64,000 nt of DNA from Adiantum capillus-veneris (GCA_014529385.2 CM043962.1:126756970-126820969); one strand, 5' to 3'; numbered from the stretch's first letter, positions 31,440 through 44,521 are shown. Notes: generated from the sequence alone by a model not told the origin. Translations and numbers: made by a program.

Positions 31440-32624
31440 GGGAGTTGTCCTAGGTAATGCACAAGGGAAGACTGAGGTCCAAAGCCCGTCCACTTGCCAC
31501 CCGTCCTTGCTGCAAAATCATCAACCTCCATGACGTCCTGTCATAAACCAATCAAGGTTGAAAAAAAAGACAATGAAGGATAAAATAATAACATGAAAAT
31601 TAGGATAGAGTTTACCTCCTGGTCCTTGTCATCCTCCTCCTTGTTTCCCTTTCCATACAAGTCAAAGCTCCCATGCACCGCAACTACAAGCTTTGGATCA
31701 TCAGATGGGAGGTTGCATAGTGGCATAGGCATCCTAGCGGCCTCAACCTTGGCTTGCATGGCTTGGAATCCTTCCTCAACCAGGTGCAACTTCTCTACTG
31801 CCAGGACCTCTGCACACACAACTGCAATAGAGTCTTCAATTGGCAAGAGCTTGCTTTCAAGGGCATTTGGCATATTTTCCAAGGGACATTTGGTGTTGTT
31901 GCATAGCACACTCAAGCATTCATCCATGCGCAGGCCAAATGCTTTCTCCAAATCATGTATAAACACATACTCCTCCCCATCCACTACCATCGAGGCAAAG
32001 TGGCTTATTTCCACCTATGGGATAGCCTCATTCGTCGATGGTAGTGGAATTATAATGTCACTAGGGCTAGCCAGGACCATGGATTTCTCTACCACCTCCT
32101 CGAGCCCCCTGGGGTACTCGAGCTGAAGTGTTGTCCTTCTATTGCAAGATTCATGGGGTCAACCACCTACTCCTTGGTGTCCTTGATGAAGGACCCAACC
32201 AGAAGGTGTGGTAGGCAAAGCTCCTCCAAATCAAGTTCCTCGCTCACCAAGAAGATGAATGTTGCTAGCCCAGAAAGGTACTCCACTCCCAACTTGCGTT
32301 TCTTGAGCACTAACACCCCTGGGGCTTGCTCGTCCAAGAAATGGTCTGCGTCGGTGACAATTTCTTGGAATCATCGCAAATGCTTGGAGAATGGACAAGC
32401 ACCTTTATGTATGTAGCACAAAAGATCGCAAGCTCCTCCATGAACATAGGAATCTCCGCAAATGCATCCATGTGAAGGGAAATTGTGGTGTCAAGGTCAG
32501 GGAGACGAGTAAAGAAGGTGTGGAGGTCAAACTTCCCTTTGTATTTGGTGTCCTCGAGGAAGAGGATGAAGCGTGACAAAGGGGTGGATGTTGGTGCAGA
32601 TGCAGAGGCTGTGGAGGCGTCCAT
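31440..32624 (-). pseudogene. Transposon gene 2 of copy B, decayed and 3'-truncated
   Basis: ATG 32624 (MDASTASASAPTSTPLS) is 86 bp downstream of a TATA box. Blocks shared with copy A include FDLHTFFTRLPDL, EEYVFIHDLEKAFGLRMDE and the short exon 2 start DVMEVDDFAARTGG, FGPQSSL. Many stops and frameshifts occur between. Most of exon 2 (the possible Alba-like part) is deleted, bringing the gene end within 20 bp of the H3 stop. Confidence 0.6.
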
Positions 32625-32707
32625 GTCTAGCCTAGGGTGTAAATAAAGAGTGGAGGAGCTCAAGAATTACAAAAGTGAAAAGTGTGAATGAGTTATGCGG
32701 TCCCCCC

Positions 32708-32714
32708 TTTTATA
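32708..32714 (-). promoter_or_regulatory. TATA box of transposon gene 2 (copy B)
   Basis: Minus-strand TATAAAA 86 bp upstream of the gene 2 ATG, matching the position of the TATA box in copy A (81 bp). Confidence 0.6.
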
Positions 32715-33059
32715 ATGGTGCCTTTTTTAAAGACATTTTTTTATTTTAAAAAAGGCACTTTCATTAAAAAATGATCTCTCATCTCAATGTGAAAAATTAT
32801 ATTCAAAGACATGATTTGCCGAAGCAAATCATGTTGATTGCATCAGCGATTGTTTTCAAAATTGCAAGAGTTACAAAGTTATAAGAGCGATAGCATAGTT
32901 CCATCCAAGCCCCAGTCCTCCTTGACCTTCAATTTGTCTTCCATTCTCTTCCCAATCTGTGGACATTCATTACAATAAGCATCCAATGATCAACAAACTA
33001 TAATGTATTGAAAATGTGGTGGAAGGATTCTCACCTTGTGGCCTTGTAAACAAAATTGC

Positions 33060-34192
33060 TTGTTGAAGGGCCTCAAAACCCATAATGTTCTCGCACATTA
33101 TTGAGAGTCCAATGCTTGTTCACTTGGGCTGCCTCCAAATCATCATTGGGCATCCTCACTGCAATGTCAAAGCTTGCAATAGTGCCGTCTACACTCTGTA
33201 AGGGAGTCCACACTCCAAGTTGCACATCCAATGATCATAGTGGAATCGTATGTACAAGGAGGTGCGGGATTTCAAATAGCGCATTCCAATACCTGAAGCT
33301 CCAACCTTACAATGGTACCGGTCCCCATTGTGCATGCCCTCCACAAAATCCCAGTCCTCTTCTAAAAGCCTTCCTAATTCCTCATAATGCACATCTTTAC
33401 ATACAAGCATTGTGGTAGTCTCCACAAATCCAAACTCTTTAAAAATGTGCAAAAAACAATGAATAGGCAAACACGAACTCAAGCCCACAGACCTAGAAGC
33501 TTTAGAGTATTTCAAAGAGTTTTGAACATCTACTATCATCTTTTGCTTGAAAGATGCTATCGACCACAAATCTGGCATCGGCCACTCCATACTTAATAAG
33601 GAAGTTACTTTAATGGGTTCAAGCGTTCCAAACTCTTGTGTAGAAGTAGGCACAATATAGGAGTGATAATAGAAGAAAATCCTTCTTTGAACTAGTTTGG
33701 TTGGGCAAAGATGTGCGTTGCTCCAATATCCACATGTATAGCATTGAATGTGCCAGAGAGACTATGTAGTGGCTACTCCTCCACCAACGTGGATGGAAAT
33801 ATGACTATAAATGCATGGAAAATCTTAAGTATGAATCTATAATAACATTACACTATGATTTCACACCTAGCTTTGTATTCTCAAAACATGTACTTACAAT
33901 GTGTTGGAAATCGAGGTGGTTGTTGCAATTGCATGCTTGACATTGAGAACACATGTTGCACAATGGCAACAGTCCCCTTGTCTTTGCGGTTCTTAAAGCC
34001 AAGGAGCTTCCTTTCCAATGATGATCCAAGTTTGCACGATTCTGCACACGATGAGGGCCAATAGCAGATGGTTGCATGTATATTCAAGCACCTTTGGTGA
34101 ACTCTTGTGGCACCTACTCATCATCTATACCTCTTGTGTTGTGGCATGCAAGTGTTGTGACCTCATCCTTTGGCCGCCTTTGTGAAGTAGAG
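33060..34192 (-). pseudogene. Transposon gene 3 of copy B, decayed
   Basis: Minus-strand homologue of gene 3. Blocks include QRRPKDEVTTLACHNTRG, YMQPSAIGPHRV, KASRSVGLSSCLPIHCFLH, MVCK-like cysteine text, YLKSRTSLYIRFHYDHWM, and FDIAVRMPNDDLEAAQVNKH followed by WTLNNVREHYGF. The initiator ATG seen in copy A is not present, and stops (for example in the first 40 codons) and frameshifts are frequent. The C-terminal block is well conserved between A and B, which suggests a structured domain. Confidence 0.55.
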
Positions 34193-34896
34193 CTGGTGAA
34201 CAAAGAGAATTAGGAGGAGGAGCAAGACCTTATTTGTTGCTACAATGTAGGTGGAATAAAGTGATAGGAGAAGGTGGTTAACCCTTACTTGGTGTGGCAA
34301 TGGGAGGAGAAGGTGGATAACCCTTACTTGGTGTGGAAATGGAAGGTGGTAGCGGAGGAGAGAGGAGCTTCCTTGCTGCAGCAATGGAGATTGTGTAGAG
34401 AGAGATTGTTGGAGTAGAGGATGAGTGTGATGGTTGCAACCAAGGAGGGATTGAAAAAGGGGTTTTAGAGAGAGAAAATCACTTTTTGCCTAAGGACTAC
34501 TTTTGGGGGGGCTTTGGATAGTAAAAAAATATTTTTCAAAAGTTTTCTAAAATTTTTGAATTTTAGGGTTTTTTGGTGCACGTTTTGACTTTTTGAGATC
34601 AAAAAATGCTCTTTTGATCATAAAATAGATTTAGGAGGGTTTTAAGAAGATAAGATTGAGTATTGAAAATTTTTAAAAATTTCAAAATTTTGGGATTTTT
34701 CAGAACCGTATCAAAAAGGAGGGAAGTTGGAGGTTCCGTATGCCCCCCCCCCCCCCCCCCCCCACCCCACCTTCTCACTAGGTAAGAGCCCATTAAGAAG
34801 TGTGAGACTTCTTTGTCCCCCTACATTTTTGAGGGCATAGAGTGTGTTCACCACCCTCTTCTCATTGGCTAGCCTCTAATTAACCTTAATCCCAAA
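34193..34896. other. Right subterminal region of transposon B
   Basis: No gene is recognised. Contains a short duplication (tggataacccttacttggtgtgg near 34270-34340), T-rich stretches and a poly-C run near 34743-34763. Confidence 0.5.
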
Positions 34897-34928
34897 GGGC
34901 CCCTAGAGGGTTCATATTTTTCCTAATG
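34897..34928 (-). repeat. Right terminal inverted repeat of transposon B
   Basis: Ends ATATTTTTCCTAATG. Directly followed by tagcatac of the satellite. Confidence 0.85.
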
Positions 34929-35372
34929 TAGCATACCCACAGAACACAATTAGCATACCTTCTTATTATCATATCGTGCAAGCCACTGGCCTTCTTTGTA
35001 CACATCTTTCCAAACCGTCATGCCTTTATTATAAGCTGGGTGTGCCTTCTTTTACAGTTTCCATTTATATTTGTGGGCTACCTGCCCAAACCATATGGAG
35101 TCCTGCTGTAAAAAGCATAATTGTAAGACACCAGAGGAGGCGGACTTTGAGTTTGTTTGATCACCTCTCTAGAGTTCTACATTTTCTTGTTGAGCTCAGA
35201 TCCTCTGGTGAGACAGGTTGTAGAAATGATCTCTCTTAACTGAGACCCCTCTGTGATAGACACCAAAGCCATGTATACACAAAGCACACAAGAGACAGAC
35301 GATACCCAAGTTTTTTCATAAAACTGCATTATCTCCGAGCAAGAAGTATATTGAAGATGCAGTGATTACAAC
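34929..35372. other. Satellite remnant and unassigned sequence
   Basis: The first ~45 bp are satellite (tagcatacccac, attagcatacc). The following ~400 bp show nothing recognisable, and may be the 3' flank of the minus-strand transposase-like pseudogene. Confidence 0.4.
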
Positions 35373-38300
35373 TTAAAAGCTAAAGAGCATGCTATTATAG
35401 ATTGCTTCATAGCTTTTTGGTTTTATTGTGTACACCTGCCATCTCCTTGGGATGTGCTCCATGGGTATTTTGATAAATTGTACCAAATGTGAAAGTACAT
35501 GGATGATGGGTTGCTTGTGGTCTAGCTTGAAGGTGTATGCATCCAATTGCTCGCAATATAGACCTTGCACAACATATGAGCCTCTATCAATTGCATTGCC
35601 CCACTCATCGAGGTACCCTTCTCCACCTTCTCCTTTGCTGCAACACACTTGACCAGGTAGAAATCCACATCTTTGAAGCATTTGGATTTACAGCAAATGT
35701 GTCGCCATCACATAGAGCACTACTCAGCACATCATGATGACCTTCGTACATGAAGTAATGGTAGGCGGCTGCTTCATCTGCCGGCTCAGAATCGGACACA
35801 GCCTCATCAAGTAATGGCAGTAGAGTATGATAATCCCAAGGCTGCACGTGAGCTTTGTCGACGCAGCAATTCCATCTTTCGTGCATGCATGCATCACGGA
35901 AGCATGCCAAGGCTCTTGTTGCAAGGGCAATTGGATCCCCAGGGTTGTGACCATAAAAAGCATGCAAAGCGAGGTTTTTCCACAGCACAATTCCACTTCA
36001 CCTCCTTGTTCACTTCCCCCTCTTTAACCTCCCTAAACACACGGGCACATTCCCATTTTTTTGAAGGATAGTGTGAAGGTGCTCCCTGCGACGACAGGTT
36101 GGCTTGGGAATAAGCAACCACATCAACTGCACACTACACCTCCATTAGGTTTCAGTTGTTCATGGGTCAAGGTTCTTTTCACAACTGGTCCTGCACCATC
36201 ATGCTCTCCCTTGTCGCGCCCTGATCTAAAGAAGAACCAGCTCATCCCCATATTTGTGAGTCCACCATATCTTACAACGAAGTAAAAAGGCCTAGCTCCC
36301 TTGAACTGCGAGGCTGCACCATCATACCACACCCAATGTTGCTTAGGAGTGACACCCTCTTGTTGTATCCAGTCATGGTGTAGCATGAAGCAGTGTTGCA
36401 CGAACAATGTGTCATGCACCTTGTCATCTGATATGAAGAAGTGGATGGTTTTAACTACCTCCCCTGCCCTATGGTAGTACGTTATGTGTAAAAAAATGGT
36501 TACTTGACTAGAGTGCCAATGCATTGACTGAATCTCATTTTGTTCCTTGAAGGCATAATTCTCTGCAAAATCAACAATTGACACAACGACATCGTCCAAA
36601 AACCGAAGAAGGCAATCCTTGAATAGTTCTCCTTGCCATCAAGCCACATAGTTATGAGTGATAAAGAGCTCCAACTTGGTCTTCAAAAGTTGAAGAAATT
36701 CCAAGCATTGCATTTCTTTGTGCAAAATATCTTTTCTTTTGTTACTATTTCCCTGCTTGTCTTGAGCTTGTACAAATGAAAATACTTTCACATTAATACT
36801 ATTACCTGGCTTTGTTGTCTCCAAGCAGCATAATTTCAACCTATTTACTCCACATGTCAAACACTCTCCCATCAGGCATTACCTTCTATGGAAAATTGCA
36901 TCTGCGGGCTTTGGACAAAGAACAGACTCCCACAAATGTGTGACACCTTTGAACGTGTAATGTGAAGCCAAGCAACCCTTGTTCTCACTTGGGGCACAGA
37001 TACTGCATATACAATCACACCCTGCTCTATGCAGCGCAAAAGCACAAGAGCGCATGTGGTTCAATGTGTCCTTCAAAAAGGACATTTGCAGATGGTATTC
37101 GCAACAGCATGTGTATCTATCCTTCAGCAGCCTACAAAAGAATGGCTTCAACATCCCAAACATTCTCATGCCAATCTAGAAATCTGGATGTTTTTCCTTG
37201 AATCTACGAAAGAACTCAACCTACAACATCCAAATGATGATCAGTATTTGGATTGCTAACTAGGACATCCAGCATTTTCATGAAAAAAATCATAGTGTTA
37301 AATAACACAATCAACATCCTATGTGCATGCAACAGCGTATGTTAACTAGCATAAAGAGTGTTAATTAGCATATATATTGTGTTTACTAGGTAACTCTATA
37401 TACTAGGTAGAGCACAAGGCATGCTAACTAGCACAGACCATATGCTAACTAGCTTACTAATTAGGACACCCATCATGTTGTTGAGCATACTAGGTGTTAA
37501 CTAGCAAAAATTATGTTAATTAGCATACATCTTGTGCTGACTAGCTAACTCTGTATGCTAGGTAGAACACAAGGCATTCTAACTAGCATACCCAACCCAA
37601 CCCAACTGCTAGTTCTAACTAGCATAACCCTTGTCTTAAATAGCATACCCATCATGCTAGTGAGCATACTAGGTGTTAACTAGCATAAATGGTGTAACTT
37701 GCATACTTTTTGTGTTGACCAACTAACTCTATATGCTATTTATAACTCAAGGCCTAGTAACTAGCATACTCCATATGCTAACTAGCATAATCACTTTCTA
37801 TTAGACAACGTACTTATCATGCAATTGAGCATACTAGGTATGTAACTAGCATACTAGGTATGTTAATTAGCATACATATTGTAACCAACTATCTTTGTAT
37901 GCTATTTAGAACCCAAGGCATGCTAACTAGCATACTCCATATGCTAACTAGCACTGTCCATATGATAACTAGCACAGTCCATATGCTAAGTAGCATAGCC
38001 CATATGCTAAGTAGCATACTCCATATGCTAACTATCATACTCACTATGCTAATAGTATACACATTAGGACACCCATCATGCTATTGAGCATACTAGGTGC
38101 TAACTAGCATAAATGATGCTAATTAGCATACATCTTGTGCTAACTAGCTAACTCTATATGCTAGTTAGAACACAAGGCATTCTAACTAGCATACTCCATA
38201 TGCTAACCAACATACTCCATATGCTAACTAGCATGCCTAGCCCAACTGCTAGTTCTAACTAGCATAACCCTTGTCTGAAATAGCATACCCATGATGCTGG

Positions 38301-39450
38301 TGAGCATACTAGGTGTTAACTAGCATAAGTGGTGTTAACCTACATACCTTTTGTGTTGACCAACTAACTTTGTATACTATTTAGAACTCAAGGCCTTCTA
38401 GCTAGCATACTCCATATGCTACCTAGCAAACTCCATATCCTAACTAGCATAATCACTTTCTATTAGACAACGTACTTATCATGCATTGTGAGCATACTAG
38501 GTATCTTAACTAGCATACCATGTATGTTAATTAGCATCCATATTGTGTTAACCAACTAGCTCTGTATGTTATTGAGAACCCAAGGCATCCTAACTAGCAT
38601 ACTCCATATGCTAACTAGCACAACCAATATGCTAACTAGCACAGTCCATATGCTAACTAGCAAAAGTCTACAGATCAATATGCTATTGGACAGCATATAC
38701 AAGTTACTATGCACTAGAGATGCAATGCATAAAATGCATCAGTTTTGGTACAAGTATTTGATTGATCACTTGAGTCTTGTCTAGGAGGTGCATAGGGTGT
38801 TCTATGTACCTTTTCCTCCCCATCCTCTTTTGAAAAACATCCTTCTTATTCGGTGAAACGTGAGTCTCCGCTTTCCAAAATGTGTAGACAAATTCCTTAA
38901 TTTCATCTGTGATAGGGCTATGACGGTGTTTCTTGTGACATGCAACCAATGAAAAAAATCGACCATCAACATCAGGCTTCACCTGTCATGATCTCACCTT
39001 GTGCAAGGTGCGACGATTGACATTTTTGCAATAGGCATGTTTTCCTTTGAATTCAACATCATCTCCAATGTTGCATTCTTCAAAAACAACTCCTCATTGG
39101 AACCTGGCTGCTTGACGGTAGCCAGTGTGCTGCGGACATTGGAGACAATTACGGTCTGTACAGCAACCTCCTCCTCGAAAGACTCATATGGATCACCCGA
39201 ACATGCAGATGTCGCGCAACAAGATTCCATATTTCCTACTTTGCTTCTGTACTAAAACCTTCACTCCTACTCTTGAAAGCTCTCACAATCTCAAAGGAGA
39301 TTTTCTTTTTCTCCTCATCATTGAGGGCATGATGTTGTCGCTCAAATTTCATTTGTTTCTGCTCCCATTGTTTCCTCTTTCTTACTCTCTCATATTCCTT
39401 GATTATAAAAAGATCTAGTAATTCATTGCCTGTAGTGGCTCTCTTCTACT
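35373..39450 (-). pseudogene. DDE-type transposase-like gene with a satellite-filled intron
   Basis: Upstream exons (39450-38770) read a Lys/Arg-rich coiled coil (EYERVRKRKQWEQKQMKFER) and FWKAETHVSPNKKDVFQKRM. The donor at 38769 and acceptor at 37221 join DKTQ to VEFFRRFKEKHPDF in phase. The intron (37221-38769) is satellite DNA. Downstream: RYTCCCEYH, CLTCGVNRL, DFAENYAFKEQNEIQSMHWH, VWYDGAASQFKG and RDKGEHDGAGPVVKR. These acidic motifs resemble a transposase family widespread in eukaryotic repeats, from memory. It would cut and paste DNA. Single in-frame stops (TAG near 37174, TAA near 36880, TGA near 36636) and a C-terminal frameshift near 35640 mark decay. It is distinct from the family in transposons A and B. 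Confidence 0.6.
37320..38690. repeat. Palindromic satellite block 4, inside the transposase-like intron
   Basis: Variants of ATGCTAACTAGCAT occur throughout, with a longer unit: text around 37320-37760 recurs around 38060-38480 (for example ctagctaactctatatgcta and acttatcatgca), giving an irregular repeat of about 600-750 bp. Confidence 0.85.
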
Positions 39451-39781
39451 TTTTCCTGAGAACTGTAGATGTGCATAATATGTTACTTACTTAAAATCAC
39501 TGAATTGTATAGCTGTCAACACTTGATGTTGTAATAGACACATACTATGCCCTCACAAAACTATAGATGTGACCAACAAAACCAATGACTTCATTTGGAG
39601 CGGGTGGGCTACACATAAGGTTTTCTTACCATCACATTACAGTACGGCTCCATTTCCAACATTAGAGATAGTGGCAATTAATGTTGGCTACTAGTTCTCC
39701 ATATCTGTAGGTCTGTGTCAAAACAAGAGAAAGAGCTCAACTTTGACAACTCTTCTCTGAGGCAGGATGTCCAGCGCAAGA

Positions 39782-39904
<123 letters not shown>

Positions 39905-39959
39905 CCTCACGTCTTCTTCAGTAACTGAAAATAGAAGCACATAAGGAGGGAAAACAATT

Positions 39960-40588
39960 TTCTAATGGAACATTTGAAATTCAAAGGACTTGTCCATCCA
40001 TTTTCAGTATATGCTAACAAGCACAAGTAACTAGCATTGTCTGGGACAACATACTCAATGACACATCAACATGCTTCTACCCAGATTTAACTTGGTACAT
40101 AGTATATAGTGTATATATATAGTATATCATATATTATCCTAAAGTATAATAATATATAGTATATTATATATACATAGTATCGTATAGTATATAATATAGC
40201 ATACTACATAATATAACTATATAGTATCATATAGTATATAGTATAGCATACTACATAATATAGATATATAGTATATTATAATATAGTATAATATATAGTA
40301 TCATATAGTATATAGTATAGAATACTACATAATATAACTATATAGTATAGTGTAGTATAGTATCGTACATAATATATATAATATATTATATATAGTATAT
40401 TATATGATATTAAATGTGTGCATACTACACATTATGTATAATGTAGTACATTATAACTTGTGGTATTCCTAACTGCAAGAACTAGTATATGGAGCTACCA
40501 TGATAGTACTAAATTGTAAACTGCACTATATGTAGCTATAGATAGACACAAGATTATAACTAATTATTGATTTTTTATGTGTAAATAG
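39960..40588. repeat. AT-rich TATAGTATA repeats
   Basis: From about 40095 to 40430 the sequence is degenerate TATAGTATA/ATATATAGTA repeats, including repeated phrases such as gtatcatatagtatatagtatag. Before and after it nothing is recognised. It lies directly upstream of the ATG at 40589. Confidence 0.8.
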
Positions 40589-43580
40589 ATGGCACCTAAG
40601 AGGGATAGCAAGAGAAACAAACCTCAAATCTCACCTTTGTCCAACTGTCGAGTGAGCATGAAGTTAAGGTCGTGTTGTATCTCAAATAGAATGATCAATC
40701 AAGAGGCATCATCACGAGTCCGAATGTTGGACAATCCTTCCAAAACAAGAGTCAAAATCCCAAAAAAGTGTGTGTTCATTGATGATGAGGCTGAACTTGA
40801 TGAATATTCCAACAACATCGAGGATGATACCAAGCTCACAGCAGGTAAATTTTGGATTATGCAATCATACTTTGAATTTTTTTATGTTTAACACTAAATG
40901 GTGTTTGGGTTTTTTGTAAGGTATTTGAAATTTTGTATCTATTATATTTTATAATAGTTATCAAAAAAGTGAGCTTTAATTGTTAGCCATGATTATGTGT
41001 TTTACAATCTTTATCATGAGGTACATGGTTTTTTTTTGCCAAAACTTATTTGATGAAATTCCTTATGGAGAAACCTTAATTCCCATGTGGAAGCCTAAGA
41101 TAAGGTGGAAAATTATCTTTGTGATTGATTAACATTGTTATATATTGATGTGTATGATTTATGTTTTGGTTTATCCTTAAATCTCAAGTGAGAGCCCATC
41201 AAGGGTGGTTAGATTTTTTGAGAAAGTCGACTCTAAACAAAGGAGACTCTGGCAAAACTTTTATAAATCACAAACACGTAATTCTAGCTAATGTTTGTGG
41301 CATGTGGTTTTTGATTGTCCATGCTTGTCATTTTTTCTTGAGTGCAGAGACCAATGTGCAAGTTGAAGATCTTCATAAGAATGAAGACGATAGTAATGGA
41401 AGTGATCAAGAAGGGGAAGATTATGGAGAGGAGAATAAGCATTCAAAATAGTTAGGCAAGAAAATTTCTCTTGCCCTAATGAAGGATGTTCTAAGTCAGT
41501 TTTATGTTAAGAATAGAACCTTATCACCTCTTGTTCCTCTATGTCGACTAATGGTGCATGAAGCCGTTAGGTTTGCTAGAGATGATATAGTATGGTTCAT
41601 TTCCTCATCCAATTTTGCTAGATATTTGGAAACAATGGGTCACTTTCTTGTGTCGATTGGGGATGCTAGAGGAGACACCATACCAGTCACTCATCACCAG
41701 CCGATATGGAGGAACGGGGACCACTTTGGCAGAAAAGAAATGATGAGCACGAGAGAGCACTTGGAAAAGAGTGGCATGAGCTTAAAGGACAAAAGTTTCT
41801 TGTTTGGGATGGTAACCATAGGTTGAAAACGTGGTGGAAGATAATCAAAGACAGTAAGATCTAAATTAAAAAAAGCATACAATGCTTTGTTTTTTCAAAT
41901 TATGATTATTTTGGTTTTATGATAGAGTACTCCGACAATGCTCAATACCATGTTAGTGTTCGTTATCAATTCCTTGAGCTGGCCAAAGCCAAAGAAGCAA
42001 AGTTGTTACTTGCATTTGACACATCCAATGTGTAAGTTTACTAGTCACTTAACCTAGTAACATGTCTTGCAACAATGATTGTGTTCATCACTTTGATTTG
42101 TTTTTGTTTACAACATATCTAGGGCACAAGCGACACCAAACATCACTCACGTAGTCTATATGTTTCAAAAATTTGGCATGGCAAATAAAGAATCAATTCT
42201 TAACAAATTGTCACCTGCCATGAGAGAGTGGGCCATAGTGGAGATGACTGTGGAGGCAAGGTATTACCATGGTGATGCACCATGGTACAACATGCCATGT
42301 GGAATCATCTCTCAATTAGTGTGGAAGGTGATACCTACACTACATGCTCTTAGATTGGTGTATATATGTCATTGTCATGGTTTCAATAAGGGTTTGTGTT
42401 TTAGGATGAGTTTAATGCATTTATGGCCAAAGAGAAAGCAAAACTTGATGCACTTGGTCTACTTGATGTTGAGAGGAAGAAGCGGCTAGATAAGGCCACT
42501 AAAGTGAAGGAGGAGAGATTGAAGGATAGGGGATACAAATAACTATCAAGTGTCAATCCTCTCAATGGTAATGAGCTCTTCAAATAGTTGTTTAGCATTA
42601 AATGGGATGAACTTGGAATGCTTAAGATTACTTGGGATAAGCTCTATTGTTTGACAAGCTCGAAGATCACTTCCGAGAGGTAATCATGCACTTTTGTTCT
42701 TGCTTGATACTAATCTACTTTCTATTTCATGTTTCTATATTATTGTTTGATATGATTGATGTCCTTTACTGTAGAAAGAAGATAATTTTACATCTAATGA
42801 GTCTCACTAAGTCTAAATTTCCACAGTACCCTCATTTTGGAGACTACAAACTTTTTCGGACTTACATGAAGAAAGAATTTTGCTAGGCTCACTTGCATGG
42901 GGAGGCTATACTTATGATTGAGAGGCTGCAAGTAGAAGGTCCATAATTTCCAAATTCCTTTGATTAATTCTTAGCATGAAGAATCACATTTTGCAAGTGT
43001 GTATTTAAGAATTGCACTTAATTGATTTAGATGTGTTTGAGTTTACATGAGAGCAAATTGAGTATGGTTTTTGTTTGTCATTGTATATGTAGGCATTTCT
43101 TTATCTAATGGGTGCAGTGAAGTCCCCTAACAGTAGTGAAAAGATGCATGAACTTGTGTTTTCAACAAAAAGAGTTATTTCCTGGTTTGCCACTTTGCGT
43201 TGCATTCTTCAACAAAATGGGGTAGTATATTTTTTTGTATGGTTATTTGGTTGTTGGCATTACATAAAATCATTGAATCCCCTGTGGGAGCCCAAGATGG
43301 GTGGATGGAATTTTTGTAAAAAGTTTTCAATACAAATGACCATGCTGATTCCCATGTGGGAGCTTGAGAAAGGGTCTATGTTTTTTTTTTTTTTGAAAAT
43401 TTGGTCTTCATACAAAGGAAGTTTTGGCAAAATTTTTCTATCATATATGCTCTGAAAATTATGTAGATGGATTACGCAATGTGTAGAGTAGCAAAAATTG
43501 GATGAGATCCCATTATTCACTAGGGACTTGATTAATGTGCACGATGAGAGTACTATGTACTCTCCCTCCTTGCTAGAGAG

Positions 43581-43585
43581 GAATG
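43581..43585 (+). repeat. Target-site duplication GAATG, left (copia 2)
   Basis: GAATG at 43581-43585 recurs at 48997-49001 after the 3' LTR. Confidence 0.95.
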
Positions 43586-44305
43586 TGTTAAGTATGGAGC
43601 CTGATTTACCCTTGTAATTTTCTGTGGTAAAAGCGCACATTTGTAAGGCCCCCATTATGAGGAGAAGCCATCGTGCGTGAAGGAAAATCACTCACCGGAA
43701 ACCAAAAATTTTCACGGACAAGAATCAGGGGCAACTTTAAAGGCCGCGGGGGCGGAGGCCCCCGAGACTTTTTTTCGCCGGAATATTCCTTTTCGCCGGA
43801 ATATTATGGCCGGACGGCGGTCGGAAAGTGGTCGGAAAACAACCGGTCGGTTGGCCGGTGGCCGGTAGTCAATGGCCAATGGCCGGTGGTCGGAAGTCAA
43901 TGGCCGGTGGCCGGTGGTCGGAAGTCAATGGCCGGTGGCCGGTGGCCGAATTCAATGGCCGGTGGCCGAATTCAAAAGCGGACTTGTCTTCTCAAGGGCG
44001 GCCACACATGGGCGGATTGGAGGGTCCGATTTGGACTTATTCGCACAAGGGCGGCTACACATGGCTGTCTCTCATAAGAGAGGGCAGCCCTTTTGGCCTA
44101 TAAAAGGAGGCCATTTCTACACACATTTCATAGTGTGAAGTTGATGCAACAAGGTGAGTGTGAGGTGGTGAGAGTGAAGCAAGGCGGGAGCTCCATTAAG
44201 GGTATAATCCCTTTGTAAACTACTTCTTGTTTTGAAGTACCAAAGCCATTGAGTGGCTGCTTTCCCGTGGATGTAGCCCACATTGGGTGAACCACGTATA
44301 TCGTG

Positions 44306-44363
<58 letters not shown>

Positions 44364-44448
44364 ACTATAATCTCGTGTATATAAATTTGTCTCTCTCCAT
44401 TAAGTAATCTACTCAATTATCTATTTAGCTACGTCTTATTTCCTAACA
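43586..44448 (+). repeat. 5' LTR of copia 2
   Basis: 863 bp, TGTTAAGTATGG to CTAACA. Relative to copia 1 it has two extra short duplications (cgccggaatatt and ggtggccgaattcaatggcc). TATA box 44099-44105, (CT)n 44310-44361. Confidence 0.95.
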
Positions 44449-44450
44449 AC

Positions 44451-44462
44451 TGGTATCAGAGC
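44451..44462 (+). promoter_or_regulatory. Primer binding site, initiator tRNA-Met (copia 2)
   Basis: TGGTATCAGAGC, two bases after the 5' LTR. Confidence 0.95.
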
Positions 44463-44521
44463 AAGGTTTGCTCGTAGCTAAATTATCTCAAGGAAAGGAT
44501 TCCTTGAATTGAGTGGGAGTT

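Larger units (their letters stand above)
26936..34928. mobile_element. DNA transposon copy B with a histone H3-like gene (7993 bp)
   Basis: Ends: CATTAGGAGAAATATGG at 26936 and the reverse complement of CATTAGGAAAAATATGA ending at 34928. Flanking bases are T (26935) and T (34929). Removing the element and one T restores the satellite text tatgctaactagcatac, so the target duplication appears to be 1 bp. Gene order matches copy A: transposase-like (plus), H3-like (plus), gene 2 (minus), gene 3 (minus). The transposase region is more complete than in A, but every gene has stops or frameshifts. The ends are less alike than those of copy A, so B is probably the older insertion. Confidence 0.85.
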
